Source: SG8-40 sp963792855
Lineage (GTDB): Bacteria; Pseudomonadota; Gammaproteobacteria; Burkholderiales; Eutrophovitaceae
Direction of reading: 5' to 3'
DNA length: 64,000 nt
Assembly (NCBI GenBank): GCA_963792855.1
Contig: CAWBXZ010000013.1
Coordinates: forward strand, 124,001-188,000
The notes below the pieces were generated by a model. It made no database searches, was not told where the DNA came from, and worked only from the letters and a program-made list of their open reading frames with translations. A program made the translations under genes and the position numbers. Each line of letters opens with the position of its first letter. Within the stretch, counting starts at the first letter, position 1. Below, piece after piece: positions 17,359 to 25,754 of this stretch.

Positions 17359-18630
17359 TCATTTCTTCAGTTTCGTTATGCCCAGTGTGGATAACACCAG
17401 TTTTTCGTACACTGGTTCGGTCGTGCCTTTCTTCATCTTGCGCAGAAAATATTTCTCGAAACCCACTTTGGCCAGGTGCACCCACTTGCCCTGTGCAAAC
17501 CAGTTCACGTTTCGCGGCGGAATCTGCGGCAACGCAACGAACGCGACACCGGTATCGCCAAAGTCGGCAAGGCAGACCGCATTCCATGTCGCCTTGTGGG
17601 TAGGTTGCCTTCCGTCGAGTTGTTCACGAATGTTCTGCGCCGTTGCCGTGACCATTGACTCGATCATGTAACCCGTTTTGGGCGCCCCGGTGGGAACCGG
17701 TGTCGGTTCGACAGGCGGTATGGCGACACAAACCCCAACCGAATAAATATTCCTGTAAGCGGGGTTTTGCTGGTGCTGATCGACCAGAACGAAGCCACGA
17801 GGATTGGCAAGCCCTTCGACTCCGAACACCGCATCGATGCCCTTGAATGCGGGCAGCATCATCGAATACTTGAAAGGCAGTTCGTGCGTTCGCTTTTCGG
17901 CGCCCATGTCATCGTGCTCGGTGACGAACGCCTTGTCTTCCGTGATTCTTGTCGTCCTGGCGTTGCAGATCCATTTGATGTTGCGTTCGCGCATTGCCGA
18001 TTCGAGCAAGGTCTTCGAGTCACCCACGCCGCCCAGACCCAGGTGCCCAATGTATGGCTCCGCGGTGACGAATGTGATGGGCACCTTGTCGCGAATCTTG
18101 CGCTTGCGCAGGTCGGTATCCATGATGAAAGCGAACTCGTACGCCGGCCCGTAACAGGACGCGCCCTGCACGGCGCCAACGACGATCGGCCCCGGGTCGC
18201 TTACAAACTGCTCCCAGGCCTTGCCTGCGGAAACTGCATGATCAACATGGCAAATCGATTGCGTGTTGGCCGCCGGCCCCAGGCCATCCACTTCGTCAAA
18301 TGCGAGTTTCGGCCCCGTCGCAATGACCAGAAAGTCGTAGCCAATGCGCCTGCCGTCCTCGAGTTCGACTTCGTTCTGGTCCGGATGCACGCGCTTTGCG
18401 CCCACCGCGATGAAATCGATGTTCTTCTTCGCAAGGCAAGGTCCAGCCTCGAACTCGATGTCCTTGCGCCCGCGCCAGTTTACGGCCACCCATGGATTGG
18501 ACGGAACAAAGTGAAAAGTCGCTGTGTTCGAAATCACCGTGACCTTGTCTCCGGGTCGCGCCGCTTCCCGCATCTCGTAAGCCATCGGCATGCCGCCGAT
18601 GCCTGCCCCCAGAATCACAATGTGCGCCAT
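17359..18630 (-). CDS. sqr: sulfide:quinone oxidoreductase
   Basis: FAD-dependent membrane-associated enzyme that oxidises sulfide to polysulfide or sulfane sulfur and reduces quinone. The 423-aa protein starts with the FAD-binding motif HIVILGAGIGGMP. It has Cys127 (SICHVDHA), Cys159 (GASCYGPAYEF) and Cys353, a spacing matching the catalytic cysteines described for Acidithiobacillus-type SQR (128/160/356). There are also C-terminal amphipathic segments (KVGFEKYFLRKMKK). I prefer ATG 18630, eight bases after AGGAG; ATG 18636 is possible. It lies between the membrane-fusion and RND genes, all on one strand. Confidence 0.92.
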   Translation of the reverse strand: MAHIVILGAGIGGMPMAYEMREAARPGDKVTVISNTATFHFVPSNPWVAVNWRGRKDIEFEAGPCLAKKNIDFIAVGAKRVHPDQNEVELEDGRRIGYDFLVIATGPKLAFDEVDGLGPAANTQSICHVDHAVSAGKAWEQFVSDPGPIVVGAVQGASCYGPAYEFAFIMDTDLRKRKIRDKVPITFVTAEPYIGHLGLGGVGDSKTLLESAMRERNIKWICNARTTRITEDKAFVTEHDDMGAEKRTHELPFKYSMMLPAFKGIDAVFGVEGLANPRGFVLVDQHQQNPAYRNIYSVGVCVAIPPVEPTPVPTGAPKTGYMIESMVTATAQNIREQLDGRQPTHKATWNAVCLADFGDTGVAFVALPQIPPRNVNWFAQGKWVHLAKVGFEKYFLRKMKKGTTEPVYEKLVLSTLGITKLKK

Positions 18631-18676
18631 TGCCATTACTCCTCGTTACGGTGGCCCGAGTACACCACCAACATCG

Positions 18677-19717
18677 TTATCGGGGATCCGTCAACATCCC
18701 CGCCTTGACCGGATCCAGGGCGACCTGTTCGCCAGCCATTGCGCCGGCCAGTACCTCAATGAGTCCCTGTCCGGCCGGTTCGCCGAGCCGGATCTGTCTG
18801 AACCGGAAACGGCCGTCTTCGCTTAGTACATAGACGCCCGCCACTTCGCTGCGCCGTAGGACTGCGGCGGCCGGAACCACCAGTTTGCGCGTACGGCCGA
18901 TCGTAAAATGTGCCCGCGCAAACATCCCCGGATAAAGATCTTTCTGATCACCAGGCAAATTCACGCGCACGCTCGTGGCGTGCGTGCGCGGATCGGCGGA
19001 CGGCAGCACCGTGATCCCTTCGCCTTCGATCCAGCGGTTGAGCGACGGGATCTCCACGCTTACACGCGGGCTCACGCGTACCTCGGCGACCTTGTACTGG
19101 GGCACGCTCGCCGTCACACGCATGGCACCGGGATCGAAACCGGTCATCAAAGGCTTGCCGGGTGTGGCCATTTCACCCACCTCAACCAGTCGCGCCGAGA
19201 CCACGCCGCTGTATGGTGCCTCGACCACCGTGTAGCTGCGTGTCGTTGCAGCCTGGTTTTGCGCCGCCCTGGCCGCTTTCAGTCTCGCCGCCTCGACGCG
19301 GAACTCGGCTTCGGCATTGTCGAGCGCCGACTTGCTGATGAAATTCTCGGCGGCAAGCTCGCGCGCCCGGTCAAGGCGCTGTTTTGCGTTCCTGTAGGAC
19401 GCCTCCGCCTGCGCTACTTGCGCTTCGCTGCCGACCACGACTTGCTTCGCTTCGGATTCATCTATCCGGACGATTACCTGGCCCTGCTTGACGAAATCGC
19501 CGACGTCATAATTGACCTCCACGACGCGTCCCGTTACCTGTGCCGAGACGGTGGACTGCCTGATCGCCTCCACGGTCGCTTCCACCGAATAAGTGATGTC
19601 GACATCCCGAAAGCGAACCTGGTCGGTCTCCAGTTCCTGTGCGACCGCAGTCGTGGCCACAAGCCCGAAACAGGCCGCAGCGATGCCCTCGCTTACAGTT
19701 CTAGCAAATGGTTTCAT
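18677..19717 (-). CDS. periplasmic membrane-fusion protein (RND adaptor)
   Basis: Adaptor of a tripartite efflux pump, 346 aa. The signal peptide (GIAAACFGLVATTAVAQ) is followed by a barrel/lipoyl half (VSAQVTGRVVEVNYDVGDFV), an alpha-helical hairpin (QVAQAEASYRNAKQRLDRAR), the second lipoyl half (VVEAPYSGVVSARLVEVGEM) and beta-barrel segments ending in LDPVKAGMLTDP. ATG 19717 has a GAGGG ribosome site; the upstream in-frame extension to 19834 is unlikely. It is the first gene of the operon MFP-SQR-small protein-RND, with an FNR-like site 52-65 bases upstream. Confidence 0.92.
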   Translation of the reverse strand: MKPFARTVSEGIAAACFGLVATTAVAQELETDQVRFRDVDITYSVEATVEAIRQSTVSAQVTGRVVEVNYDVGDFVKQGQVIVRIDESEAKQVVVGSEAQVAQAEASYRNAKQRLDRARELAAENFISKSALDNAEAEFRVEAARLKAARAAQNQAATTRSYTVVEAPYSGVVSARLVEVGEMATPGKPLMTGFDPGAMRVTASVPQYKVAEVRVSPRVSVEIPSLNRWIEGEGITVLPSADPRTHATSVRVNLPGDQKDLYPGMFARAHFTIGRTRKLVVPAAAVLRRSEVAGVYVLSEDGRFRFRQIRLGEPAGQGLIEVLAGAMAGEQVALDPVKAGMLTDPR

Positions 19718-19768
19718 GAGTGCCCTCACAACGGGATAGGACTTTACGCAAAGTCCACGAACGAGCTT

Positions 19769-19782
19769 CTGATGTAGATCAC
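19769..19782. promoter_or_regulatory. FNR-type site upstream of the MFP-SQR-RND operon
   Basis: CTGAT-GTAG-ATCAC: the inner palindrome TGAT-N4-ATCA is perfect and eight of ten positions match TTGAT-N4-ATCAA. Its centre is about 59 bases upstream of the first gene, compatible with an activator site near -41. It suggests oxygen-dependent control of the sulfide operon. Confidence 0.5.
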
Positions 19783-19849
19783 ATGAACGGTAACCAGCAG
19801 GGGCAACGGGCGCCGGAGAGTGCGGCGGGTTCAAGCCCCGGTTGGCGGG

Positions 19850-20080
19850 TTAACGGTTGATCTGGTCGGAAGAGCGCTGCAGGAAGCAGGTTGCCGCACT
19901 CGAGGCGGCGCAGACGGCCCAGAAGATGAAGAATCCGACAGAGTAAACAGCTTCCCGGCTCCAGTGAATCGGGTCACCGAAGAGCATCAGGTCTTGCGGG
20001 TCAAACGCCGTGAAGAACAAGGCCTCCGCGATGCCTCCGACAATGAACGAGGGCCAGAGAATCCAGATGAGCCGCTGCAT
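19850..20080 (-). CDS. small two-helix membrane protein downstream of ccoH
   Basis: 76 aa with two membrane helices (LIWILWPSFIVGGIAEALFF and AVYSVGFFIFWAVCAASSA). It is the last gene of the ccoNOQP-GH run, 18 bases after ccoH. Similar small proteins occur at this position in cbb3 loci of other betaproteobacteria, but I know no assigned function. ATG 20080 is preceded by GGGAGAAG; an in-frame GTG lies at 20086. Confidence 0.7.
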   Translation of the reverse strand: MQRLIWILWPSFIVGGIAEALFFTAFDPQDLMLFGDPIHWSREAVYSVGFFIFWAVCAASSAATCFLQRSSDQINR

Positions 20081-20098
20081 CGTCACAATCTTCTCCCG

Positions 20099-20608
20099 TC
20101 AGGAAACGTTCGCGGCGGAAATCAACAGCGATTTCTGATTGGTCATCCAGACACCAGTCAGTCGCCAGCTCGTCTCGGCATCCTCGATCTGCAGGCGCCA
20201 TCGCCCCTCGGCCAGTTCTGGCAGGACTGCCTGATACCAGCCCGAAGCGACAGGTGTAAGTACGATCTCGCGATCCTCGCCGGCCCGGGTCGGATGTACA
20301 AACCGCACCAGGATGCGGCCCGGAAGCGCGCCGCTGCCGTCCAGATGAATACGAATGTTGTTCCCGGCAACCAGCATTTGCGCTTTCAGTCCCATTTGCG
20401 CGGCCCGTGCTTCGCGCTCGATGACCTGATTGATTGCCAGGCCCTGCTTGTAGTAATCCTCTGCGACAAGTCCGTCTTCGTTCTTCACGGCAATCACCAG
20501 CGTAACGATACCGGCGATGACGGCGCTTGCCGGCAATCCGATCAGGATCCATGGCCACGGTTCCCGGTACCAGCGCACAACCTGTTGATCTATCGTTCGT
20601 GTGGTCAT
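20099..20608 (-). CDS. ccoH: cbb3 oxidase assembly protein CcoH (FixH)
   Basis: 169 aa with one N-terminal membrane helix (WPWILIGLPASAVIAGIVTLVIAV is the hydrophobic region, split by P) and a periplasmic domain starting DGLVAEDYYKQGLAINQVI, the conserved FixH motif. FixH/CcoH proteins are needed for stable cbb3 assembly. I chose ATG 20608, ten bases after the ccoG stop, rather than the earlier in-frame start inside ccoG. Confidence 0.93.
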   Translation of the reverse strand: MTTRTIDQQVVRWYREPWPWILIGLPASAVIAGIVTLVIAVKNEDGLVAEDYYKQGLAINQVIEREARAAQMGLKAQMLVAGNNIRIHLDGSGALPGRILVRFVHPTRAGEDREIVLTPVASGWYQAVLPELAEGRWRLQIEDAETSWRLTGVWMTNQKSLLISAANVS

Positions 20609-20618
20609 TTGCACAGCC

Positions 20619-22049
20619 TCATTCAGTTTTCGGCGCAATCAGGGTCGCGCGCTCCTCGATCACAATCGGCTCGTCCTGTCCAACGGTCTCGACAGTGAAG
20701 ACGATAGGGTTCGCTCCGGGGTTGGTTTTCTGTTTCTCCACCCGCAGTCGAACCGGAATCACACGCTGACTCGCGCCGGCGATGGTAATGGGTTGGGTTT
20801 CGGCCTCAAGCGTAAGGCCCTCGAGCCCGGTGACGGAAATACGAAACTGCCGCGACTGCTCCGACGTGTTCATGATCGCCAGACGGTAGACGTTCTGCAC
20901 CTGTGGATCGTCGGCTGCCGCCATCGCGATACGGTCTCGAATAACGTCCACTTTCACCGGCACGCGATTGCCCAGAGTCAGTCCGGCCGCAATGATGATG
21001 GCCCAGAGCACGGCCGTGTAGACCAGGATGCGCGGTCGAATCACTCGCTGCAACATCTGCCTGATATCAAACTTCCGCTCGAGTGCGTGTTCGCTGGAAT
21101 AGCGGATCAGGCCTTTCGGATAACCCATCTTTGCCATTACCTGATTGCAGCCGTCGATGCAGGCGGCGCAACCGATACACTCGTACTGCAGGCCGTTGCG
21201 AATGTCGATGCCGGTCGGACATACCTGCACGCAGATGCCGCAATCGACGCAGTCCCCGAGCCCTTTGGCCTTGTAATCGGCGCTCTTCGAGCGTGCACCG
21301 CGCGGCTCGCCGCGCTCTTCGTCGTAGGTAATGATGAGCGTGTCACGGTCGAACATGACGCTCTGGAACCGCGCGTACGGGCACATGTACTTGCATACCT
21401 GCTCGCGCATCCAGCCGGCGTTACCGTACGTGGCAAAACCGTAGAAGAATACCCAGAAGGTCTCCCAGGGACCCATCGACCACTGCCCGGCCTTGGCGGC
21501 GAGGTCAGAGATGGGCGTGAAATAACCGACGAACGTGAATCCCGTCCACAGCGCCAGCGCAATCCACGCGCCGTGCTTGGCAGCCTTCAAGGCGACCTTG
21601 CGCCCCGACAGCGGGCCCTTGTCGAGTTTCATGCGCTTCATGCGATCGCCCTCGATCTTGCGCTCGATCCACATGAACATCTCGGTATAGACGGTCTGCG
21701 GGCAGGCGTAACCACACCAGAGGCGACCGCCAACTGCAGTAAACAGAAACAGCGAGTAAGCGGAAATGATCAGCAGCACCGTCAGATAGACGATGTCTTG
21801 CGGCCAGAATACCAGTCCGAAGATATAAAACTTGCGGTGAACGAGGTCGAATAACACCGCCTGCCGGTCATTCCACGTCAGCCACGGCAGCCCGTAGAAG
21901 ACCAGCTGCGTGGCCCAGACCGCAACCCAGCGCCACAAGGCAAAGACGCCCGTGACGGCGCGCGGGTAGATTTTCTTGCGAACCTCGTAAAGCGCCTGTT
22001 CGACAGGTTCGGCTGCCGCGACGCCTTGTGACTTCTCCGACGCGCTCAT
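20619..22049 (-). CDS. ccoG: cbb3 oxidase maturation ferredoxin CcoG (FixG/RdxA)
   Basis: 476-aa membrane ferredoxin proposed to reduce copper for CcoN. It has several N-terminal TM helices, the motif WCGYACPQTVYTEMFMW, two [4Fe-4S] motifs (CVDCGICVQVCP and CIGCAACIDGC) and an immunoglobulin-like C-terminal domain. It lies 88 bases after ccoP and runs into ccoH. Confidence 0.96.
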   Translation of the reverse strand: MSASEKSQGVAAAEPVEQALYEVRKKIYPRAVTGVFALWRWVAVWATQLVFYGLPWLTWNDRQAVLFDLVHRKFYIFGLVFWPQDIVYLTVLLIISAYSLFLFTAVGGRLWCGYACPQTVYTEMFMWIERKIEGDRMKRMKLDKGPLSGRKVALKAAKHGAWIALALWTGFTFVGYFTPISDLAAKAGQWSMGPWETFWVFFYGFATYGNAGWMREQVCKYMCPYARFQSVMFDRDTLIITYDEERGEPRGARSKSADYKAKGLGDCVDCGICVQVCPTGIDIRNGLQYECIGCAACIDGCNQVMAKMGYPKGLIRYSSEHALERKFDIRQMLQRVIRPRILVYTAVLWAIIIAAGLTLGNRVPVKVDVIRDRIAMAAADDPQVQNVYRLAIMNTSEQSRQFRISVTGLEGLTLEAETQPITIAGASQRVIPVRLRVEKQKTNPGANPIVFTVETVGQDEPIVIEERATLIAPKTE

Positions 22050-22137
22050 TCAGGCCGCGTCGTCACTGTGATTGTGCCCTTCGCGACTGCAAGAACCGGG
22101 GCTCCCGTACGAGCCCCCGATTCGATGTTGATCCACA

Positions 22138-23040
22138 TCATTGGTTCGACAGAGACCAGACGTAAGCTGACAGAATGTGAACCTTGTCCTCACCGAGGAA
22201 CTCGCCCCAGGCCGGCATCACGCCATTGCGCCCCTGGGTAATCGTTTCGACGATCGTCGACTCGCCACGTCCATACAGCCATGCGTCGTCGGTCAGATTA
22301 GGCGCTCCTAGCATCTTGTTTCCGGTGCCGTCGGCGCCATGACAGACAGCGCAGTTCGTCTGGAACAGTTCGGCGCCGCGCGTCTTGCGCAAGTTGTCGT
22401 GCGTCATGCCCGACAGGGACATCACGTAATGCGCCACGTCCTTCACGCCTTCACCGGGCAAGGCCGCTGCCATCGGCGGCATGATGCCGTTACGCCCGTT
22501 TAGCAGCGTCGTCTTGATCGTCTCCGGCTCACCGCCGTATTGCCAGGCATTGTCGGCCAGATTCGGGAAGCCGCGGCTTCCCCTCGCGTCCGACGCATGG
22601 CACTGGGCGCAATAGTTCAGATACAGGTTTTCGCCGATGCGGCGGGCAGCCGGGTCCGCTGCGACTTCGCGAATATCCATTGCGGCATACTTCGCGAACA
22701 ACGGTCCGAAATTCTCTTCCGCTGCCGCCATTTCTTTTTCGTACTGGCCCGTCGAACTCCACTTGAGTGTCCCGTCGAAACTGCCAAGGCCCGGATACAG
22801 TGCGAGATAGGCGAGCGAGAAGACAATGGTGATGTAGAACAGCCAGCGCCACCAGTTTGGTAACGGGTTATTGAACTCCTGCAGGTCTTCGTCCCAGACG
22901 TGTCCCATCGTCCCGGGTTTTTCCCCCGGTGCGAGCTTGCGCGAGGTGAGCTTCCAGAGAAAGACTGCGCAAGCGAGGATACTGACGACCGTAATGACCG
23001 AGATGTACCAGTTCCAGAAATCGTTTGTGAAGTCGCTCAC
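22138..23040 (-). CDS. ccoP: cbb3 oxidase subunit III, diheme cytochrome CcoP
   Basis: The 300-aa membrane-anchored diheme c-type cytochrome delivers electrons to CcoN. It has N-terminal TM helices, the CcoP motif TMGHVWDEDLQEFNNPLPNW, and two heme-binding motifs, CAQCH and CAVCH. ATG 23040 overlaps the ccoQ stop by four bases (ATGA). Confidence 0.97.
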   Translation of the reverse strand: MSDFTNDFWNWYISVITVVSILACAVFLWKLTSRKLAPGEKPGTMGHVWDEDLQEFNNPLPNWWRWLFYITIVFSLAYLALYPGLGSFDGTLKWSSTGQYEKEMAAAEENFGPLFAKYAAMDIREVAADPAARRIGENLYLNYCAQCHASDARGSRGFPNLADNAWQYGGEPETIKTTLLNGRNGIMPPMAAALPGEGVKDVAHYVMSLSGMTHDNLRKTRGAELFQTNCAVCHGADGTGNKMLGAPNLTDDAWLYGRGESTIVETITQGRNGVMPAWGEFLGEDKVHILSAYVWSLSNQ

Positions 23041-23219
23041 TTTTCTTTCCTTTCGGTTTTTGTTTTGCGAGGCAGGTCTTCATCTTCGGTGAAGGGCAAT
23101 CGCGCCGCTTCGTCGAATGCCTCCTTGCGGCGGCGGCTGTACGCCCAGACGACAATGCCGATAAAGGCGATGAACGCCACTACCGTTACCGCCGAACGCA
23201 GTTCGTTTACCAGATCCAT
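23037..23219 (-). CDS. ccoQ: cbb3 oxidase small subunit CcoQ
   Basis: 60 aa with one membrane helix (VTVVAFIAFIGIVVWAYS) and a charged cytoplasmic tail ending in KTKTERKEK, typical of CcoQ/FixQ. ATG 23219 is preceded by GAGGTGAGGG. It lies between ccoO and ccoP. Confidence 0.93.
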   Translation of the reverse strand: MDLVNELRSAVTVVAFIAFIGIVVWAYSRRRKEAFDEAARLPFTEDEDLPRKTKTERKEK

Positions 23220-23223
23220 GCCC

Positions 23224-23841
23224 TCACCTCGATTTCATCGCGGTGCCAAGCACCTGCAGGTAAGCGATCAGGGCCTCCATTTCGGTCTTGCCCTTGGTTG
23301 CCTCGGAAGCACCTTCAATCTGCTCGTCGGTGTAAGGCACGCCAACGGTTCGCAGGGCCGCCATTTTCCTTGGCGTCATTGCCGAGTCAATCGTGCGCTC
23401 GGCCAGCCACGGATATCCCGGCATGTTCGACTCCGGCACCACGTCCCTCGGCTGGATCAGATGCAAACGGTGCCAGTCATCGCTGTAGCGCCCGCCGACC
23501 CGGATCAGATCCGGTCCCGTCCGCTTGCTGCCCCACTGGAACGGATGATCGTAGACGTACTCCCCCGCCACCGAATAATGGCCGTAACGCTCCGTTTCCG
23601 CGCGGAACGGGCGGACCATCTGCGAGTGGCAGTTGTAGCAGCCTTCGCGAATGTACACGTCGCGCCCTTCCAGTTGCATCGGGGTGTACGGATTCAAGCC
23701 AGCCACCGGTTCGGTTGTCGAGCGCTGGAAGAACAGCGGCACGATTTCAACCAGACCGCCAATCGCGACCACCAGAATGACCAGAATCACCAGCAGCGGG
23801 ACGTTTTTCTCGATTTTTTCGTGAAATGTTTGATTAGCCAT
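23224..23841 (-). CDS. ccoO: cbb3 oxidase subunit II, monoheme cytochrome CcoO
   Basis: 205 aa with an N-terminal membrane anchor (VPLLVILVILVVAIGGLVEI), the heme c motif CYNCHSQMVRPF and the CcoO segments YSVAGEYVYDHPFQWGSKR and GPDLIRVGGRYSDDWH. It follows ccoN by 28 bases. Confidence 0.97.
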   Translation of the reverse strand: MANQTFHEKIEKNVPLLVILVILVVAIGGLVEIVPLFFQRSTTEPVAGLNPYTPMQLEGRDVYIREGCYNCHSQMVRPFRAETERYGHYSVAGEYVYDHPFQWGSKRTGPDLIRVGGRYSDDWHRLHLIQPRDVVPESNMPGYPWLAERTIDSAMTPRKMAALRTVGVPYTDEQIEGASEATKGKTEMEALIAYLQVLGTAMKSR

Positions 23842-23869
23842 TTACTTGCTCCATTGTTTCCCGCTGCGC

Positions 23870-25297
23870 TCAGGCGTGGGCCGCGGCAGGTGACACCACT
23901 GGCGCATCCACCGCTTTCGCACCCACGACGGTCTTCCACACGTTGTAGACCATGATCAACATACCGGTGAAGAACATGAGGCCGCCGAGCAACCGGATCG
24001 TGTAGAAGGGGAAGGTCGCTTTCACGCTCTCGACGAAGGTATACGTCAGCGTCCCGTCAGGATTGACCGCACGCCACATCAGACCCTGCATTACCCCGGC
24101 AATCCACATCGCCGCGATGTAGAGCACGACACCGAGCGTCGCAATCCAGAAATGGACGGTAATCAGCCGCACGCTGTGCATCTGCGTCTTGCCGAACAAT
24201 CGCGGAATCATGTAGTAAAGCGCGCCGATGGAAATGAACGCCACCCAACCGAGCGCACCGGAATGCACGTGACCAATGGTCCAGTCCGTGTAATGGGAAA
24301 GTGAGTTGACCGTCTTGATCGACATCATCGGCCCCTCAAAGGTCGACATGCCGTAGAAGGACAGGGAAACGATCAGGAACTTCAGAATCGGGTCGGTGCG
24401 CAGCTTATGCCATGCGCCCGACAGGGTCATGATTCCGTTGATCATTCCGCCCCAGGAAGGCGCCAGCAATATCAGCGAAAACACCATGCCGATCGACTGT
24501 GCCCAGTCGGGCAACGCCGTGTAGTGGAGGTGGTGCGGACCAGCCCACATATAGGTGAAAATCAATGCCCAGAAATGCACTACCGACAGGCGATAACTGA
24601 AAACCGGACGTTCGGCCTGCTTCGGCACAAAGTAGTACATGATTCCCAGAAAACCGGCAGTCAGGAAGAAACCCACCGCGTTATGACCGTACCACCACTG
24701 CACCATCGCGTCCTGCACGCCCGCGTAGGCCGAATAGGACTTCCAGAAACTCACCGGAATCGCCGCACTGTTCACGAGATGCAAAAGAGCGACCGTCAGA
24801 ATAAATGCCCCGAAAAACCAGTTCGCAACATATATGTGCGAAACGCGCCGCTTCACCAGCGTGCCAAAGAAGACGACCGCGTATGCCACCCATACCAGCG
24901 TGATGAGCACGTCGATGGGCCACTCGAGTTCGGCGTATTCCTTGCTCGTGGTAATCCCCAAAGGCAGCGTAACTGCGGCCAGAACAATCACCGCCTGCCA
25001 TCCCCAGAAAGTGAATGCCGCGAGCTTGTCGGAAAACAGCCGCGCATGACAGGTTCGCTGGACGACGTAATACGACGTTGCAAACAACGCCGATCCACCG
25101 AAAGCGAAAATGACTGCATTGGTGTGAAGGGGTCTCAACCGGCCATACGAAAGCCATGAAATCCCATAGGTAAGGTCGGGGAACATCAGCTGGGCCGCGA
25201 TAATGACGCCTACCAGCATGCCTACCACGCCCCAGACCACGGTCATGATCGAGAACTGCCGGACGACCCGGTAGTTATATGTCGTTTCTTGTTGCAC
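23870..25297 (-). CDS. ccoN: cbb3 oxidase catalytic subunit CcoN
   Basis: The heme-copper catalytic subunit of the high-affinity oxidase, 475 aa with about twelve membrane helices. Ligand regions are visible: LHTNAVIFAFGG (low-spin heme His), WWYGHNAVGFFLTAGFLG (Cu-B His), AGPHHLHYTALPDW (paired Cu-B His) and DWTIGHVHSGALGW (heme ligands). The start is a GTG at 25297 behind GGGAGATA. It is the first gene of the cco operon, with a perfect FNR box about 170 bases upstream. Confidence 0.97.
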   Translation of the reverse strand: MQQETTYNYRVVRQFSIMTVVWGVVGMLVGVIIAAQLMFPDLTYGISWLSYGRLRPLHTNAVIFAFGGSALFATSYYVVQRTCHARLFSDKLAAFTFWGWQAVIVLAAVTLPLGITTSKEYAELEWPIDVLITLVWVAYAVVFFGTLVKRRVSHIYVANWFFGAFILTVALLHLVNSAAIPVSFWKSYSAYAGVQDAMVQWWYGHNAVGFFLTAGFLGIMYYFVPKQAERPVFSYRLSVVHFWALIFTYMWAGPHHLHYTALPDWAQSIGMVFSLILLAPSWGGMINGIMTLSGAWHKLRTDPILKFLIVSLSFYGMSTFEGPMMSIKTVNSLSHYTDWTIGHVHSGALGWVAFISIGALYYMIPRLFGKTQMHSVRLITVHFWIATLGVVLYIAAMWIAGVMQGLMWRAVNPDGTLTYTFVESVKATFPFYTIRLLGGLMFFTGMLIMVYNVWKTVVGAKAVDAPVVSPAAAHA

Positions 25298-25434
25298 GCT
25301 ATCTCCCTGAGATCTGCGAAACGTTGTCCCTTACCCCGAAATGCTCCAGGAGCCTGCGGAGCGGGTCCATTTTTTTCAACAAATCAAACTTGTTGCCGAC
25401 AAATCAATACTTTCGGACAAAAACGCCCGCTCGA

Positions 25435-25476
25435 ATCCTAATGGCAGCTCTGAGCAGTCTGGTTGATATAGATCAA
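25435..25476 (-). promoter_or_regulatory. class II FNR-dependent promoter of ccoN
   Basis: TTGAT-ATAG-ATCAA at 25463-25476 is a perfect FNR consensus. On the reverse strand a -10-like TAGGAT lies at 25435-25440, with 32 bases between the box centre and the -10 centre, as expected for an FNR site at -41.5. This predicts an untranslated leader of about 130 bases before ccoN. Confidence 0.8.
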
Positions 25477-25608
25477 ATTGCCGGAAACGGAAGCCAACGG
25501 AGATGACGGGCAAGCATGATCACGCGCCAGGCATTTTTCGCACTCCGTCACAAACCGTGAATATTGGCAGAAAATGAAATAGCGAAATGGCCCCGCTTTT
25601 CACCCGCT

Positions 25609-25622
25609 CTGATATGAATCAA
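25609..25622. promoter_or_regulatory. second FNR-type site, nearer the flavoprotein gene
   Basis: CTGAT-ATGA-ATCAA matches nine of ten FNR consensus positions. It lies about 140 bases upstream of the flavoprotein start and about 145 bases from the perfect box, so it could serve the plus-strand gene or act as an upstream site for ccoN. Confidence 0.55.
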
Positions 25623-25654
25623 GATTCGAGGACGAGAACAACCCCAAGCTCTCG

Positions 25655-25669
25655 TTGATGATTCATCAA
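25655..25669. repeat. 15-base perfect palindrome TTGATG-ATT-CATCAA
   Basis: Six-base arms around a three-base centre. It looks like an FNR box with five spacer bases instead of four, so it may bind a related Crp/Fnr regulator or none. It lies about 90 bases before the flavoprotein gene. Confidence 0.5.
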
Positions 25670-25754
25670 GGGGGGTAAGGCTTGTGAAGCGCGCACACCC
25701 GGAGTTCTCACTGCGGCGACCAGCCACGGCGATGTTTGCGCCATCGGGGCTGAC

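Larger units (their letters stand above)
25298..25754. other. regulatory region between ccoN and the divergent flavoprotein gene
   Basis: 457 bases with no credible gene. It contains a perfect FNR box (25463-25476) with a matching -10 on the ccoN side, a second near-consensus FNR box (25609-25622) and a 15-base palindrome (25655-25669). The density of FNR-like elements suggests both divergent genes respond to oxygen. Confidence 0.7.

Noticed and set aside
19824..19842. tRNA T-arm-like sequence (GGGTTCAAGCCCC context)
   Set aside because: Only the T-arm resembles a tRNA; no matching acceptor, D-arm or anticodon arm is found upstream.
20601..21854. Plus-strand frame of 417 codons opposite ccoG
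   Set aside because: Antisense to a well-supported ferredoxin gene; unlikely composition and no domain.
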